The notes under the pieces were generated by a model, which worked only from the letters and a program-made list of their open reading frames with translations, was not told where the DNA came from and made no database searches. The translations under genes and the position numbers were made by a program. Below, in pieces: positions 1 through 14,200 of a DNA stretch of 64,000 bases; positions within the stretch are counted from its first letter, which is position 1, and every line of letters begins with the position of its first letter. Origin of the DNA: Hirundichthys speculiger (Eukaryota; Chordata; Actinopteri; Beloniformes; Exocoetidae); contig JAGFBZ010000912.1 in NCBI GenBank assembly GCA_018398805.1, positions 310,001-374,000 of the forward strand, given 5' to 3'.

Positions 1-196
1 TTAAACATCTGCTTTACAGTTCATATTCAGAGCTTTAGAGGAGACATATTATGGTTTCTGTTTTTTTTTTCTGACATGCTTTGGTCAAAATACCACAGGA
101 ATACAGTACAAAAGCACCCTTCTCAACCATGTTTTTATAGCTGTTCATAGCACCCGGTTGTCAGGGGCGGAGTCAGCCACTCAACTCCAACGTGCC

Positions 197-1060
197 TAGG
201 GCTGGGCGATTTTATCGATTCTGCGATATATCGATTTTTTATTTCCCCAGGGAGTATCAATATTTCAGCCGTCGATATTCTAAGCTCCCTTCAAAACCCC
301 CGCATCCCACCTGGGTGCTCTTCCTGCAAAGTGCAGGTAGAGCCATTTAGTCCTCCAGCCGCTAGTGTTGCTGTAGAAGCTTTTCTTACAAGTTATCCAG
401 AAGCTTCTTTCTCAGAGCTGAGCCAGTCAGGAGAATGGTGGCGAGTATAAACCCAGCGCCGGCGTGCTTAAAAGCAGATGTGTGGGAGCAGTTCGGTTTT
501 AAAAAGAAAAAGGAAAGCGAGGATTTAGACAAAAGTATGGCAGTTTGTAAGCTGTGTCACACATACGTGAAGTACTCTGGAAATACCACCAACCTGCGAG
601 CCCACCTGAAACGTCACCATCCGGACAAGTTAATGCTAACTGAGAGCTAACTGCTAAACCCAAGAAGTTGCGGCACGATCCGAAACAAACCACGCTGGAC
701 AGTTTTCATCTACTTCACCTAGGTCCAGTCCATTGCCTACTTTATTTGTCAGGATTTGAGACCGTATTCAGTGGTGGAAAACACCAGCTTTAGACGGATG
801 GTGAACGCGATGGAGCCCTGCTATCCTATTGTCTTTTATTCATTTTGTCCAGCATTTGCAAGCTGCCTGTCAGCCATATAATGTGCAATTGATGCTTTCA
901 GTTCAATTAATTCAAACAAAGTAATTGGAACACTCACAAGATGTCACCAAAATTACTTTGTCCTGTTAAAATCTTTCGGAAAATGATATAAATGCATTGT
1001 AAGATGAATATTGATATATATCGTATCGTATCGCAAGATTAGTGTATCGTTGCAGCCCTA
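197..1060. mobile_element. hAT-type non-autonomous element with BED-finger remnant
   Basis: The ends TAGGGCTGGGCGAT and TAGGGCTGCAACGAT (inverted) are flanked by 8-bp near-duplicates AACGTGCC and AACGCGCC, as expected for hAT. An ORF at 435-650 (+) encodes a 71-residue BED zinc finger (CKLC...HLKRHH), the N-terminus of a ZBED/hAT transposase; the catalytic part is missing. Confidence 0.8.
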
Positions 1061-1399
1061 AACGCGCCCCCTTATTTGAGTGGTGTCCCTTTTTAAATTG
1101 TTGTTACAGTAAGGTGGGTTTCCACCAGCACGGCTCTGGGGTTGTCTCACGGGGTCTCAATTACCAGGACTTGCCTGAGAATGATCTGAGACTTTCAAAA
1201 GGACCAGTGCATGTCCCTTCCTTGGATTAGATACTGAAAAACTGCTAGATGTGGGCTGGTGACGAATGGCTACTGGCTGGATACTGTACAGGCAGAACAA
1301 GCTCAGCCTTTGGCTGGCAGATGTACAGAGTCATCATCTTGCTGGAAACATAAAAGCTTAAAAAGCTTCAACTAACACTGGTCACCAGCACCACTTGTC

Positions 1400-1870
1400 A
1401 AATCTGCTGACCACCATAACAGGTCTGATAACTGAGGACAACAAGTGAGCCTACAGAGAAGAAGTTCAGCATCTTGTGCCAGTGGTGTTCTTGCAATAAC
1501 CTGGACTTAAACACCTTAAAAACCAATGAAGTTGTTGACTTTAGGAAACCCGACTGCACCCAGCAGTCTGAGACACAGAGGGTTGATAGCTTCAGGTTCC
1601 TTGGTGTACATATCTCAGTTGACCTCAACCTGGACTACACACTTCTGTGATCAGGAAGGGAAAGTCCAACAAAGACTGTATTTTCTCAGGAAGCTCAGGC
1701 ACGCTGACCTCCATCAGCACCTCCTCATAAGCTTCGACAGGTTAGCGATGGAGACCTACTGCTCTGTGAGGTTCAACAGCGTGTGTGGTGAACAATGTCT
1801 CTCCTAAAAGACATCTACAGTGGCCAGCTCCAAAAGAAAGGCCTGGATATAGTCTGGTCGTCCTCCTCGA
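1400..1870 (+). mobile_element. Degraded non-LTR retrotransposon (Rex1/CR1-like) reverse transcriptase fragment
   Basis: Interrupted plus-strand reading contains NEVVDFRKP, RVDSFRFLGVHIS and QQRLYFLRKLRHADL, the C-terminal part of a LINE reverse transcriptase. Several stops and frameshifts are present. The family assignment (Rex1-like) is a guess from these motifs. Confidence 0.65.
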
Positions 1871-2190
1871 GGACACACTCATCAAATCCAGGATCAAAAA
1901 AGACTAACTTTAAATTGATATGCACTCTACTATTTATATTCATTCATATCAGTGCCTTATTGTCTTCATTTTTACCACTATTAGTACAGCCCAGTGTGCT
2001 TTGTGAGCTCTTTTTTCTCTACACACATTATTTCTTTTATCAAAAAAAATAAAAAAAAAACTTTTCTTTTCATTATCTTTTAGTTCATAATAATTCAACT
2101 GTACATAAAAATGTAATTAGTTCAGAAACTATCAAGCACCACTGTACACTCTTGTGTTTGCTAGTTCTACAGAGGCAGTATTCGTGTTAA

Positions 2191-2213
2191 TGCGTGTGTG
2201 TTTGTGTGTGTAC
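2191..2213. repeat. GT-rich microsatellite at exon 33 donor
   Basis: Short TG/TTTG repeat directly next to the proposed donor GTACAC on the minus strand; it reads as (AC)n inside the intron. Confidence 0.7.
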
Positions 2214-2265
2214 CGTGGCTATAGTAACCATCAGAGTCAGGCAGACTGTATATGCGGCTCTGCTG
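2214..2265 (-). CDS. myo15a: myo15a exon 33 (tentative): DSDGYYSHG segment
   Basis: After acceptor TTTCCTGTCAACAG the phase-0 reading gives [17 protein letters not shown] and ends G|GTACAC. The mammalian protein has LDSDGYSSHN at the same place, which supports coding function. An out-of-phase [10 protein letters not shown] reading just upstream also resembles mammalian sequence (see findings), so the true exon limits here are open. No later exon was found between 1 and 2213. Confidence 0.55.
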
Positions 2266-5200
2266 CTGTTGACAGGAAAGGAAGGCGTGAGCTCCTCATC
2301 TGAGTCAAAGCCACTGCCAAATAGTGCTCTGAGAGAAGAGAGGAAGAGTTTTCATTATGAATTACTGTCTGTGGTGGGCCGGGCAGTACGTGGCAGCGTG
2401 TGTGTTTGTATTTCACACACTGACAGGCTGGCATTAGCTCTGACTTTAGCCGGGTTGTCAGAGCTGATGATGAAATAACTCTTCTGCTTTGGGAACTCCG
2501 TCGGAAGCTCGAGGTCTGCAATCAGGTCCAGGACGTAGTCGTGACCTGCTAACTCCACCCACTGGCTGTGCTCCTTCATCAGAACTGAACTCCCCCTCCA
2601 CCAGTCGGGCACCCCCCTGCAAGAACATTACATTCAGAAATCCCTGAAAACAGGTTGGGGGGGGGACTTTTTTCAGATGTCAGAATAACAGAATTGTGAC
2701 TTAAATCTCAAGTTTATGAAAAAAAACAAGAATTCTGACATCAAAAGTTAAAATTGAAGTCAAATTTCTGACAATAAATTAATAAATATAAATTCATTTA
2801 AGGAGTTGGCTTGAACCTGTCCATCGTATTATTTGTCTGGCAGTCTTATCTTTTGGACATTTTAGCTGATTTTAAGTGTCATAAAGCACCCAGAAATGTA
2901 ACAAAACATGTAATGTGGTCTTGGTTTTCTGTCGGCCCCGCCCCCCGTTGTAATTTAGTTTAACAGTAGTTCATGTTTCCTACATTCATTATGAATGCAT
3001 TAACCTTCTTTGAAACTGATCAATAAAAAGATATCAACAACAGCAAAAAAAAAAAAGATAATAAAATATAATTATGACTTTCTCTGAGACTAAAGTTGGA
3101 AGTCTGAAATTTGAGTCAGAATTATTACTTTCCTCAGAATGTTGACTTTAATCTCAGATGAAAAAAGAATCAGAATTCTGACTCAAATCTCTAAATTTAG
3201 AGGAAAGAAAATCAAGAATTCTGATGGGGAAAGTCAGAAGGAAGTGAGTCCAGAATCCTGACTCAGAATACTTATCTAAATGTCAAAAGTAAATAAAATA
3301 TTCTTTATAAAGTAAGAATTCTAAGAAAAAGTCAAAGTTATGACTTTTCTCAGATTCATTTCAGAATTTTAAATTTAAGTCAGAAATTTCTCAGAACTTT
3401 ACTCTTTCCAATACTTTAATTTAAGAAAAAAGTTAAAGAATTCTTAGTTAAATCTCTAAATTCTGAGAAAATAAAATATGAATTTTGAAAAAGTCAGCCT
3501 CTCGCTATTTTTTCTTTTATCAATCTTTCTCCCTTTTCCTCCCAGTTTTCCTCTGTAGAATTAAGTTACAACGAGCTTGTCGAGAAAGATTTCAAATGTG
3601 ACAAATAAATACATTTAACTTGGAAGAAATACAGAAACTTCAAAAAATTCACTTATACAGAACCCATTAACAGGGAAACACCACCAATGAGTGACCAATG
3701 GGAGAGTTTGATGTTAGAAACCTGTGACGCAGGATGTGTCCTGCTAAATCCTCCCCGCTGGTCCAGGAATGGACCGGACACAGGAAAGACCCCCCTGAAG
3801 GGAGAAGATCAGCGAATAAACACACTTCAACAGGGTTTTTTTTCTTTGTAATTTTTGAATTCACATCAATTTTTTTAAGAGTTTAAAAAGAAACTGCATG
3901 TAATTTATGTTATCTGATATGAACTGGCGAATAAGTAATCAATGACCAGGGCTGGAATTGATGTAGATGATAGAGATAACTTATAAAGTGTGATATTTAA
4001 CTATAGCTTGATTCATTTGGGCATTACTTTCCAGGAACTGCAAACAAGTCGATAAATGCGACACTATGTCATATTAAAAAAGAAAAAAAGAATCTTACCA
4101 TCAAAACAGTGGACATGCAGAACCAAGTTAGCCTTTTTCCGATTGGCCGTCCACTCCAGCAGCGACGGCGGATAGGTCCGTGCAGCCTCGAGGGTGGAGC
4201 CTGAGCACAGCTGCATCTTCTGATTGGCTTGGATGAGTCTGTGTTGCAGCAACCCCTGACAGCCGGCGGGGGCGTGGTCCGACACAAATCTGGAGAGCAA
4301 AATAATAGAATTAAATAAATAATGCCATAGTAAACCCATTAGGCCTGATGTGTCTTTTCCTTCTAAAGGAGGAGGGTTTTCTCTAAAAAATACTTATTTC
4401 TCAGCCAGTGAAGAGTCTAAAAACTACTGACTTTATGTAGTTATCCCTAGTTGTCGATAGTCAATTGATAATTAGATTGTTGTCTTCAGAAGTGACTGTA
4501 AATTTACATTTGCATTTTTTTCATATATAAATAGATGATATAAAGAAATCTTTTCTCACTTCAGCAGATATTTGTCCATCTTGTGTGACGGAGCGAAGCT
4601 GCAAACGCAGGCCAGAAGCAGCAGCCAGCCTCTCTCTGCGTTGTCGGCGTTTGTGTTCCTCCACACCTGATTGACGACCTGGGCCAGGATCTCGTCCCGT
4701 AACCCTGGAGACGACAGACCCCTCTGGATGATGTAATTCCCAAACATGTTTTCCTGTGCTCCGTTCAGGTGAGGGTCCCCCATGAATCTTAGCACCTGAA
4801 GAAGACAAAACAAAGGCAGCAATAAGAACAGACCTGCAACTCAGGTTCAACATGTCTCACTTGTTTATTACAGTAAGTAACATATTAGAACAAAGATATC
4901 TATTTATTCTTATGCTGAAAGAGATGTTTTATAGATCAGCTAACAGGACCAGCTCATTCAGACTACGAGTGACTGTCCTTGGTGTGTAATAGTATTTTCA
5001 GTAAGTAATAGAAAGTACAGGATTGTATAAAAAAGGAAAATATTATTAGAGGTCAGTCTACCATGTTGAAAAGCTCCAGAGCCTCCCTGCTCAGGTCCTC
5101 CTCCAGCCGGGTCAGAGGGGCCTGCAGAGGAGCCATCAACATCCCAAGTTTTGGTTCCTGCAGCAAAGAAAGACTGACAGTGTTGATCTGGATTTTCATG

Positions 5201-8200
5201 TATGGGGAGATGGTGTGGGTCTGACCTCTCATTTCTGGGTCCGACCCCCAGAGACAACAGGCTGGGGGTGCTGAAACTTACCCGTCAGTGTAAATATTGA
5301 ATTTCATTTCCTAAAGTCATGCTGGTAACATGCTGGTAAAACAGTTTCAGAGAGCTTCACTAATGATCAGTTTGCAGGTCCAAATACTGGTAATCCCAAA
5401 ACGAAGTACCGTATTGGCCCGAATATCGGACAATATTTTATTCCAGGAATCACATTCTCAAAAATGAGGGTCGTCTTATAATCGAGGTCTAGACTTTTGC
5501 ATTGTCATTACACATCTGCGCTGCTAGATGGAGCCGCACTGAAGTAACCAGGAATGGAGCATCACAGTGTGCGAGCGGGTCTACTGTAAAACAGAGGAAC
5601 TACGCGACTACAATGAGCAAAGGGGCTCAAAAGTTTCAGTCCAGAATTTTCTTTTTTTTACAGACTGAATTGTTAATCTTGTTTTTGAAATTGAATATAA
5701 CTTGGCTTTTATGGTTAAGCAGTTATCAACATCATTATTGCAGTTATTGAACTACATGGTTTTTGCTTACTCACTCAGTTATATTCTCAGATTTCAAGAG
5801 AATAAAGTTTATTAAATTGTACTATACCTTGATCTTCAATAACATGGAAACCTGACATGTACCTGACCTTAAGTATGATACCATACTTCCTAAAAAAGAT
5901 GAAATCAATAAAATGTTTAACAATAAAGCAGAATGTTATCTCTGTGTGATTTTTTCCATAGTAATTGTACAATAAAAAATAGTTTTATGAATAACCTTAT
6001 TGTTTTCATCATATTGTTATTTTCCCAAAATGATATTAGAAAAATAGGGGTCGTCTTATAATCAGAGTCATCCTCTGACAGTGTTGATCTGGATTTTTGG
6101 CCCATACGGGCCCAAACCACCCATACGGTAGATATTGGTTGGTCTGGTCATCCTAATTCGTTTCCTCTTTGATACAAAGAAGTAGCCTGGACTTTGATTT
6201 CCAGGAGCTAATGCAGACGCAGAAGAAACTACATCTGGACACAACTGGATAGGCAGCCAATCAGACAAACTCAGCATTGTAATGACGTTGGGTGTGAGCT
6301 TAACTGTGTTATTTGCTTTATGGCCTCTGTTTTGTGTTTTGTTGACTCTGTCCTACAGTGCAGTCTTATCTCTAGTTTATCTGTTCTGGTGTGTATTTTT
6401 TTCTCTTTTCTTTCTGTATGTTTGCTGGCCACAGTTTCCTGAGTTACATGCTGACTTGAAGGTCCATCCTCTGTCCATCCCAGTGTTTACCTCCACCTGT
6501 GTGTGTAGATGTGTTTGGCGTGCTGACCAGTGATCTAGTCCTCTGACCATCTCATCTCAGTGCTGCTACCTACATCTGTTTATCTAGTCATTTCATTCAG
6601 TCATTTGTGTGCCCTCATCTCTCTGTCCTACATCCTTTCTCTGTTCTGTCTCTCCTCTCTTTTTCTTTCTTTACCCAACTGGTCTTCAGCAGGAAGGTTC
6701 CCCCATATGATCCAGGTCCTGTTCAAGGTTTCTTCCTCTTAAAGTGGAGTTTTTCCTTTCCACTGTTTGGCTTAAAGTTTTTTTTCTCCCACTGTGGGAT
6801 TTTTTTTCTTTTTTATTTAACTTGCAATTATCCTTGATTTGGATTTAATATTATAATTTTAGTTAATTTAGAGACAACTAGAGACAATTGTCATTGTAAC
6901 AGAAGCTATACAAATACAATTGAATTGAATTGTGTTTTGCTTCCTGTCTTATTTCAAAAGTTTTATTGCTTGTGTGATTAGTTCAGGTTGACTTCCCTTG
7001 TTCTTCTGATTGTCCTGTTTGTTCACACCTTTGTCTCATCAGCCCTCTTTGTCTACGCCCTCCCTTATCATCTTGCTGGTCCGTCATCGTTCCACGTCTC
7101 TGCGTGTTTTTTCTCTCCACGGTTTTGGGTTCAAAGGAATTTTCTGTCTGGCTGTGCGTTTCTGATAATCCTGTTTGAATAAAAGACTCTAATGCTTTAA
7201 ACTCCTGCCTTCTAGCTCCTGCATTTGGGTCCCAACTCCAGAACTGTAACAAGTAAGTGATGGAAGCCACAAGTCCAAGATGGTGATAACCAAGTGCAAA
7301 GCTCGATGCTTCAAAATAACAGCTGTCCCCATTTCTATATCCATCTACGTCTATACCCAGCTAAATTTGATAACCTTTACTACTCCAAAATCCAACTTTG
7401 TCACCTGATTTCTTACCTTGAAAGGTGAGCCATAGAAACACTAAATACACAATGTACATGCTGTTTCCATTGGTACTTTATATGTTCTTAACACATGAAT
7501 ATAAAGAAAAAAAAGATAAAAATGGCTTTATGGGGACATTTGAGGAACCGTAAATATTTTAAAGACCAACGTGGTCTGTGCTCTGTAAATCTGAGGATTT
7601 TGATAATGACGACTCTTTTGATGCGTGTCTCACCTTGAAGTAGATCTGTACGTAGCGGTAAAAAGGGTAGTTGTTGATGTCCAGAGGCAGAGTGAGCTGA
7701 ACTTCTTCCTGAATGTGGGGAGCCTGAAGCAGCGCCAAACAGTCTGAGTGCAGTTCTCTCCTGACTGAGGAGAGGCAGAGACAATAAAACAGCTAGGACG
7801 CACAGAGCAGCATCAAGCTCTTTCAAGAGTCATCCATCATACTTTTATTATGAGAAAACTGACCAGACACACTGTTTCTGGCCTTAAAATACCATTAACA
7901 TCCTCATTTTCCACTGCATGGTTTATTTATTTACTAATGTCCACTCCTTGTCCTGCTCTGTCAGAATGATATAACTCATTTCAAACTTGACACCTTCAGT
8001 ACTACTCAGTGCTTTTAGACCTTTAGTATGCCATGTAATGAACAGAAGAAGCTGGACATCTACTCACCTCCTGCTGTCTGCAGTAAAGCGCCCAGTTCTG
8101 CAGGGATCACCAAGTGTGTCACATTAACCACCTCCCTCCTGGCCAGCTCCTGGAAGAGTAACTATTTTTAACTTCTGTGAAAAGTTAATGAGCTTTGGCA

Positions 8201-11200
8201 CATTTGCCTTCAAATGATGAACCATATATACACTTACAATGGAAAAAAAAAAAAAAAAAAACAGGGGTACTTCCTACTTCCTGTTTGAGTTCTGCGTAAT
8301 GGTTTGTCTGAACTTACCATCTCTCTCCTCTTCCTCTGCTCCTCAGCTTTCCTCTTCGAGTCAAGCTTAAACTATGAACATATCACAGTGTGATTACAGT
8401 TAAACATGGCTTTAGTTAGTTAGTATTAAGAGTACTAATGAATAAAAAGACGTTCCTTAAAGGAACAATGTACCTTGATGTATCGCTTGCGGTTGACGTA
8501 CATATGGACGATGGAGCGGAACCGGACCAGACTCTTCCTCATTTTTACGTAGCTCATCCTGGAGGATAGAATCAGAGTTGTAAAAAAAATAACGTTCATT
8601 TCAGCTCACTGTTGACACATATTCAAATAAATATTCAAATAAATGGTTTAGTGATCTGATCTCTGAAGAAACATTTGCTACACACGAGTAAATGAAGCTT
8701 TGCAGTCCTTCTGCATTCAGAAGTTTGATTGAAAAGTGTGTTCTGGTTGTTCTGGCCTCACAACCCAAGTGTCATATACTTAGAAACATCGGACCCACTT
8801 AGACTGAATATGGAACTTTACCATGTTTGTTACCTTAAAGGCAGGGTAAGGGATTTCTGGATGATGTCAAGTTTGTTGAAACAGACCATCAACAAAACAG
8901 AGGGTGTTCCACAGACTCCCATTTTCATGTGCACAAACAAAGCAGGAGGCCCCCCATAATTCCCCATTATGGTGACTGGCTGGAGCAATGTTTGTAATGG
9001 TTTGGGGGGACAGGCTGCTCCCACAAGAGTTTTTCGTTTTGACTGCTGGCTGCGATGAAAGCACCAGGAGACCAGATGCTACGCTTCTCGTAAAGTGCCG
9101 TGTGTAAAGGTGGATGGTGAGGTGGACCCAAAAAAAGGCAGGAGAGAGGCGAAGTTCCAACAAAAAAAAAAAAAACGTCCTTTTATTGGCTCTTACATAA
9201 CTACTTAAAAAACTCAAAAAACACAAAAACAAGAAAACTCCAAAAGAGGGGAAGGCGACATAGGAGGAACGGGAAACAAACGAAGCCAGAATCGCAACGG
9301 GGACATGAAGAAACACACAGAGTGGCAGCAGACAAGGGAAACAGTACGGTCTGACAAAAGAACAGGAGAAGACTAGACTTAAATACACAAAGGAGAAAAC
9401 GAGGGGCAGGTGCAAACAATCAGGGTGATCACAGAGGGAAGTAAAGCGACATACTGCGGAGACAAGATAGACCCTTCCAAGTAAAACAGGAACAAGGTAG
9501 ACTAGAGACAGGAGAGATGAGACCAGACACTGACAAAACTCAGGAACAGAGGGAAAAACACAGAAAACAAACCTTACTCCAACCCACACTATAACAACGC
9601 TGGCCCCAAAATCTTTCTTGACCAGAACGCAAGAACTGGTTACGTAAGGGGTGGGGGGGTCGGGATTATTCTACCAATCAAAACACTTTGACCGCCAATA
9701 TTAAAATCATGTTTGGAGAGAGCAAAGAAATAAAGCAATGACAATGAAATAACAAAGAATGGGCATCAAAATCCAGCAGCAGAGGTGTGTAGAGGAGTCC
9801 GTCTCCCTGCATTATGTTACAGCAACAGCGGAAGACCAACTTTTTATATTTTAAAATCATCAGTCGGTATTTGGGAGTGTTTTACACTCTCCGAAGCTGC
9901 TGGTAGTGGCTCTCAAAGCGGGAGTTTCAGACTGAACAAAAAACTGTGTTCGTATTGTCATTAATAAACACTGCTGGACATGTCAGTATCACCACCTGGC
10001 ATCTACAGATCCTTTGTAAAATAGCAGATATTAACTATTAACTGTTTGTAGCCTCGTTCATAAATACCAGTCAGCATTTGAAACTGACAATTGATGTTTA
10101 ATAATGTTATCTGCTGCGCTACATAAAGCTGCATTCACAATGGCCTTTTAAAACTGAATTTAATAGCAATGTTTGGATGTTCATTATTAAACCATTTTTG
10201 GTTGTTTTAATATCTCCTGCTGGTGTTACACCGTGTAGTAAAAAGATGGGCGGCTAGAGGATGGTGAGAGATATTAATGTGACAAAAACTGTTCTGGTTT
10301 AAAAATCGTGAAGAATCCCTTACCCTACCTTTAACATCCCATCACCCACATGTAAAGGTGCAGTTGTAAAAGTAACAGCTATAAATGTGACCGCTCACCT
10401 GACAAGGAAGCCCCGGCACTGCGCCTGAAACCTGACGATTTTATAACGAAACTCAACAAAGCGTTTCCTGACAAAGAACATACGGGTATAACGCTGCAAG
10501 GTGAGAGCGGCGAGATGGCGGGATCGCTCTCGTTTGCACTCCAGCAGCTGGTAGATGTCCTCCTTTAGAAACAGCTGCCATTCAAACACACACATTACAG
10601 TCAAAACAGTGCAATCAAAAACAAGGTCATTTACAGCATTATAAAGGCCAAACTGACAACATTTGCACACATTTGCACAGCAGAACCAGAATGTTGGACC
10701 AGCTTTTTGTAGAGATGCATGAGCTCACCTTTGTGACACCGACATGGAAGGCGCCTGGTCGGAGGGGACACAGTTTGCTGAGCAATATCACACAGTTCTC
10801 TCCATTTGCTGCTGGGACCTCTTTTATCCCTACTAGGGACTTATACCTTTGCACGACACATATTCACAGTTGAGTGACACAGACAGATATATAAAAGAAT
10901 GCATATGCAACTCGAGAAGCCAATCTGTTGTTACAGGAAATCCAAAAACTATTAACTATTAATTTTTTTTTCTGGCAAGATTGAATTGGCACTGAGATAT
11001 AGTACTATAAACAAAATAATTTTTGAAAGTTTCCATGTATTTCTCAGATTGTTTGGCTAAAGGCCACGTTTTAAATTATCCCCCTTTCTCAGTAATCAAT
11101 AAAAAGCCTTTTAGCATCAAACAGTTCCCACAAAGCCTCCTAACAAGCTTTCTTAACATTTCCTCTGGGATTGTGGGACTTCTCTAATCACCCCCAGGTT

Positions 11201-14200
11201 TGTGATTTGGATCTGGACTCTGAGGGCGTCCACTCCAAAATGATGATCTCTGTTAACCATTTGTTTGACATTCGGACTGCATATAAAGATCACAGTTTTG
11301 TAGGAAGATCCCAGGCCAAATGCTTCTGAAGCCCATCTGTTGTTTGATACCAGACTCTTTTCTGATGATCCTATAAGGTCCAAGGATCAACACCAAGTCC
11401 ACTGCTATGAATCAGAGCCAAGATCTAAAGACAGACGCTCCAGAGGACCAGAGCACAGGGCTGATCACAAAGAGATGAGAGACCAATTTCTACAAGACAG
11501 AAATTCAAAAAAATCTGTTTATCCTCAGAAAAAGCTTGTTTGGAGAAAGAAGAGAGCTTTTGCTCATCAATTTCTGTCATCAAGTGAAAAGGGTTTTTAT
11601 ATGGCAGATGGAAGACAAAGAGATGATTCCCATGAATCTCATTACCAAAGTTGAAAAGAGTGACAGGAAAGTAATCCTTTGTAGTTTTTTGGCAACCTTG
11701 TCATAAGAACAGAGGAACATGTTTAGATTTTGGAAACAAACATCTGGCTCTCTGCAGGACTGTTTAGGCTTCATTGATCATTCCAACAAGACGGTCATCA
11801 GAATCATGCTGCCAAAGTGGTCAACAGAGAACGATACCAAAATACCGGACTGATCCAGTCAGAGTCCAGACTTCAGTTCCATGCCAGAACCTCTGAAGGG
11901 AGCTAAAGACCAGAGCAATAGCAAGAATGTCTTTCACTCCCAAAGAGTCCAGAAAGTCTTTTACCAGTCTAAGTGCACCAGTCAACATTACAAGTGTATT
12001 TTACCTAAAGAGGAAGACATAGAAAGGCATTCGGACTGGATATCCCTCTCTTCGGATCCTGATTGTCTCCAGGACTCCAGAGTGCTGCAGCTGGTTGCTG
12101 ACCAGGTCGGCCTCAAACACACCTGGTTGCTAAGCACAGATGGACAGCTGCTCAAATACGCTGACTGGCTACATGAAGCAATTAAGAAATCAGAATATTT
12201 AAAGTTCTACCTTCAGGTTATTTGGCTTAATGCAGCGAACAAAAAAAGGGTTGCACCTAAAGTGGAAAAAAATATCAGAAAAAGTGAGCGACTATGTCAC
12301 AAACCAGCTGTTTTTCTTTCTCATCTGATTCCATAATTATACTAAAGTTCATCATGAGCATTTTTATAGAAACTGTAGTTACAGTCAGTATCTGTGGTGA
12401 CGTCTGTGACTAAACAGTACATCCAACTAACCTCTCCATCTTCTCGACAAGCTCCAGCAGGGACAGTTGGAACTTGCTGCTGACGGTGGGAGCTTGGTAC
12501 TTTCTGGTGACTGAGCTGCTCTTCCTCATGTGACCTCCTCTCTGCTGACCCATGGCCTCTGCATGAACCAGGAAGAGGTTTGACACCATCTGGACTCACA
12601 GAGACACACACACGCAAGCTTACGTTCATGTGAATTAGGTTTTCTGTCTTTGAGAAAGGGTATGTCCTTTCACATGCAGGTCTATATGAGAGGGAGGGTT
12701 CCCTCAACTCACCATGTTCCTGCTCTGAATAAACAGGTCCAGGACATCCTGTCGGACCTGATCGTAGTTCTTATCCAGGAACTTGTAAACCTGCATTAGT
12801 GACATCTTACATTATTGGATGACAACTTGTTTGAAAAATATAAGATCATTTTGATTTTGATGGCAACAAAATGCTGCAAAAATGTTGGGAAATGGACTGT
12901 GGAAAAGACTGGAAAACTAAGATGGTAACATACGAAAAAAGCTGGAGGAGCATCTTGCAACTAATTAGTTTGGCAACAGATCAGTGGCATGATGATATAA
13001 AAATAGCATCTTAGAAGAGTAGAGGATCTCATAATTAAAGATGGGCCAAGGTTTGTAGCTCAGTGAAAAACTTACTATAACCTGTGAAATATTGTCATAA
13101 CAATGATCCTCACCATACAAACACAAAGACTTTGAACAGCTCATTATCTACGGTTGAGAATATCATCAAAAGATTCTGTGAATCTCGAGAAGTCTTTGTG
13201 TGCATGGGGAAATCTCAGGCCCTCGGGCAGCACTGAATTAAAAACGGGCACGATTCTGTTGTGAGAAATCCTCAGGAACTCTTCCAGAAAATCACTGTCT
13301 AAGAACAAAGTTGACTGTGTCATACACAACCACAGGTTAAAATTCTACCATGGAAAGGAGAAGGCCATATGTGAGCACCAGTGTTGGGCAAGTTCACTTT
13401 CTACACGAACTAGTTCAGTTCATAGTTCACAGAAATTAAAATGAACTAGTTCAGTTCACCATTTCATTTAGTTATTTTTCTTATTCTTTTTTAATGTTGC
13501 TGCAAGCAATTATTTGTCAAAATGATTGCCACTGCCCATATACTACACCACCACAAACAGCAATTATTTTATCCATTTCATCCGTCGAAAACTGTGTCCA
13601 ATTCTGAATCTTTATCCAACCAGGGTTCACATTAGCAATGAAGGGACAGCCCATTTAAAACTGTCATTTCCCTTTCAGCTTCTCTCTACAGCATATTAAA
13701 ATATGAGGAAAAACTTGCTGCCAAATGGTCTTTATTATATTATTTATATTATTTATTATATTTATTATAATCTGGGTGCTGGTCCTTAAGGTGCAAAAGT
13801 TTTTCCCCCATTCCAATATTTCAATCCCCAACTCCAAAGATTACAGTGCCATCTTTGGAGTCGGGGTCTCCTCCAGCTCTGGGCGACTGCAGCTTTCATC
13901 TTCCTCCAAGCTTGTTTTAAACATTTGATGACACAATTGTTAGCATGACAGAAGCGACAGCCCGTGTTGCCATGTTTGATTGCTTTCCTCAGATACATAT
14001 TAGGCTCGTTTGTGGTGTATTTTAAATGGGGTTCGCTGGAAACCTGGCACGGTTTTGACGGTGCGTGAACTTTGAATGAGCGTCATTCACAATTGCCCAA
14101 ATGAACTCGTTCACACCCGACGCTCGTTAAGGGGAAAGATAGCGCTTTCAGTTCACGTTCGCACAAAATATAAACTGGTTCGTGAACTTTCGTTCAATAA

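Noticed and set aside
2334..2346. Acceptor TCTTCTCTCAG as start of exon 33
   Set aside because: The phase does not fit exon 32 as modelled and the frame runs out before DSDGYYSHG; kept only as a finding.
8867..9589. Minus-strand 240-codon ORF, Phe/Leu/Val-rich
   Set aside because: Lies in a dispersed repeat in an intron, has no domain, and composition explains the open frame.
11881..12336. Plus-strand 151-codon ORF
   Set aside because: Mostly antisense to exons 20 and 21 of myo15a plus Tc1 relic.
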